Below are positions 63,701 through 64,000 of a stretch of DNA of 64,000 nt, in pieces. The notes under the pieces were generated by a model that worked only from the letters and a program-made list of their open reading frames with translations, searched no databases and was not told the DNA's origin. Source of the DNA: Ignavibacteriales bacterium. Lineage in GTDB: Bacteria > Bacteroidota > Ignavibacteria > Ignavibacteriales > Melioribacteraceae. The position numbers and the translations under genes are program-made. The stretch covers positions 229,172-293,171 of the forward strand of contig JACKAA010000005.1 in NCBI GenBank assembly GCA_020635275.1, written 5' to 3'. Every line of letters begins with the position of its first letter. Within the stretch, counting starts at the first letter, position 1.

Positions 63701-64000
63701 CAAAGATGGATTTAATTGTGCAAGATGTAAATGAAAATGGTGTATATGATTGGAAGGAAGATCATATTTTAGTTGGGGATTCAAGATACGTTGAGCGTTT
63801 AAAAGTTACCTTATGGTCGGGTACAATATTTTCAATAGATTTTAGAAGTGTAGCAAATGAAGATCAACTGCCAAAACCGAATGATGTATATAGATTAGAT
63901 TTTTACAGAACATTTCACCATAGTGATTCATTAATGTTCAATGTAACAGGTTTAACAGAAGAGTTAGATGAGAAAAAATTAGCAGAAGATATGGATGAAA
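60784..64000 (+). CDS. Giant secreted calcium-rich protein, paralogue B (3' end outside window)
   Basis: 1072 residues visible from the ATG at 60784, open to the last base; AAAGGGA lies just upstream. After a signal peptide (ending VYSQ) the protein follows paralogue A almost residue for residue: SRPYEGPDDPAGDIAAERTG, the same Asp-rich loops (DGEDNDNDGLTDEKRD, DANGNGKYDDGEE), the same fibronectin-like region and the same DINGNG-type loop (DVNENGVYDWKED). At the last comparable motif the offset from the start differs by only four codons. Sequence agreement is high over the first ~720 residues and clearly lower around 770-900. It is a tandem duplicate with divergence concentrated in one region, possibly ligand-binding. 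The sorting domain lies beyond the window. Confidence 0.75.
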   Translation, partial: MRKTKFLIFIISILISSNVYSQSRPYEGPDDPAGDIAAERTGWMNGNRVLMFYRNTTEIADHVSWFVNKWPNTLEGTKMHDGICLLLGARVFVENDSIPVTDPAEIASRTDLDTLYYCQSSYREHMDKNNAGTVEWGLYPVFGYFNEQSETPAMSNLPESWPPLGWPAAGNELIWPKEWNGRFGRGVTKADLECFFVVNDAQDQEYLGPNAPLKYFPRRIYGSDGTIISDLRIGDKKSDVTIQRGMPSGGIGIRVQVRGFQWSNPAVQDAIFWEYGIANVSEYDIPGMYFGMYTDNAVGGESSEGADDIAFFNKELNMCYSWDLDGIPVGGGKEPGVYGLAFLESPGVADDGEDNDNDGLTDEKRDNDATQKIGPYEGITNLADFLKFYSLKESDLKEHWDADEDQDWQDWNDANGNGKYDDGEEIGDDVGLDGVGPVDLNYFGPDADGTEANHKPDRKEGIAEPNFAETDVSESDMLGLTSFKYIFNWGRDFYGVGGDENLWHLHTEPTETNPQFAEAQMEPRNFVEQFASGVFELKKGQTERISMSELHAYENLAGLNSDTHDAPALFELKRIVQAIYETDYRFAQPPLMPTLVANPSDSKVYLSWDDRADKFTRESFAKNINDFEGYKLFRSTEPYFADPTIITDGYGTPTLKKAIYQCDLIDDKYGFANYGEINGIQYYLGNDKGITHSFIDNTVQNGRTYYYVLVAYDYGLPDRNISPSENIFVLEIDENEEIKRISKNVAIVQPHQLSAGYPSEGASIEGMTDAAQNINLQVDLFDPNKIKNGHTYKLKMNVVEFGHAETDTKIQSPYDIRYYNNEIQVYDVTMGDSLVYLETKNDVSGSNFDSLEAQGIVALTSEREIVTELFEGLRLRMKMPTVLPRINWDNTGWVDGSSAININLSQKYQYFPWHYEIIWNDPGVYDTTRTNLILKKLEDHQGYEIDKDNTLLDHKFNFHVINKTFLDSTGNYPKMDLIVQDVNENGVYDWKEDHILVGDSRYVERLKVTLWSGTIFSIDFRSVANEDQLPKPNDVYRLDFYRTFHHSDSLMFNVTGLTEELDEKKLAEDMDE

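Overview
The window is A+T-rich and comes from a Gram-negative, polysaccharide-degrading bacterium, most likely an Ignavibacteriota (Melioribacteraceae-like) member of the Bacteroidota/Chlorobiota group. The clues are a type IX secretion C-terminal domain with the NYPNPFNPST signature (49608..51605), a PorV-like barrel protein, many Spase II lipoprotein signals, a TonB receptor with a carboxypeptidase-regulatory-like N-terminus, and a planctomycete/verrucomicrobial (PVM)-like microcompartment operon of the kind also reported for Melioribacter. The taxonomic call is inference. No rRNA, tRNA, insertion sequence, CRISPR array or origin was seen.

Region 1 (1..16006) is a carbohydrate-active enzyme cluster: GH92 (cut by the window start), GH51-PA14, GH27, a gutted GH29 alpha-L-fucosidase pseudogene, a LacZ-type GH2, GH105 and GH106, all on + and nearly all with export signals. 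These are followed by a divergent pair of cytosolic phosphorylases, GH94 (-) and GH130 (+). Region 2 (16007..22200) holds a CheB-CheR-PAS hybrid and a multi-PAS/GAF protein that looks like a histidine kinase but has lost both its phospho-acceptor His and its ATPase domain. Region 3 (22374..32946) has one sulfatase on + and, on -, an operon of a ManA-like fusion, sulfatase, GH95 fucosidase, GH2 and sulfatase. This suits a sulfated fucose- or rhamnose-containing glycan.

Region 4 (33084..47921) is the metabolic core. It encodes an aldo/keto reductase, alcohol dehydrogenase, FucU mutarotase, three EutN/CcmL pentamer shell proteins, a degenerate RpiB-like protein, a CoA-acylating aldehyde dehydrogenase, one hexameric shell protein, a class II aldolase, a divergent acetate kinase, LutABC, rhamnulokinase, a LacI regulator and a FucP permease. 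Together they would import L-fucose or L-rhamnose, phosphorylate and cleave the ketose, handle the toxic lactaldehyde inside a protein shell, and oxidise it through lactate to pyruvate. A palindrome repeated at the head of the operon (33084..33103) and in front of lacI (45544..45557) is the likely LacI operator. No PduL phosphotransacylase and no fucose/rhamnose isomerase is present in the window.

Region 5 (47954..64000) is an envelope module: two SurA/parvulin-like lipoproteins flank a probably very highly expressed type IX secreted protein that ends in a strong terminator, followed by a TonB-dependent receptor, a PorV-like barrel and two tandem giant secreted paralogues (about 1190 residues each, the second cut by the window end). 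No SusD is present. This module is the least explained part of the window.
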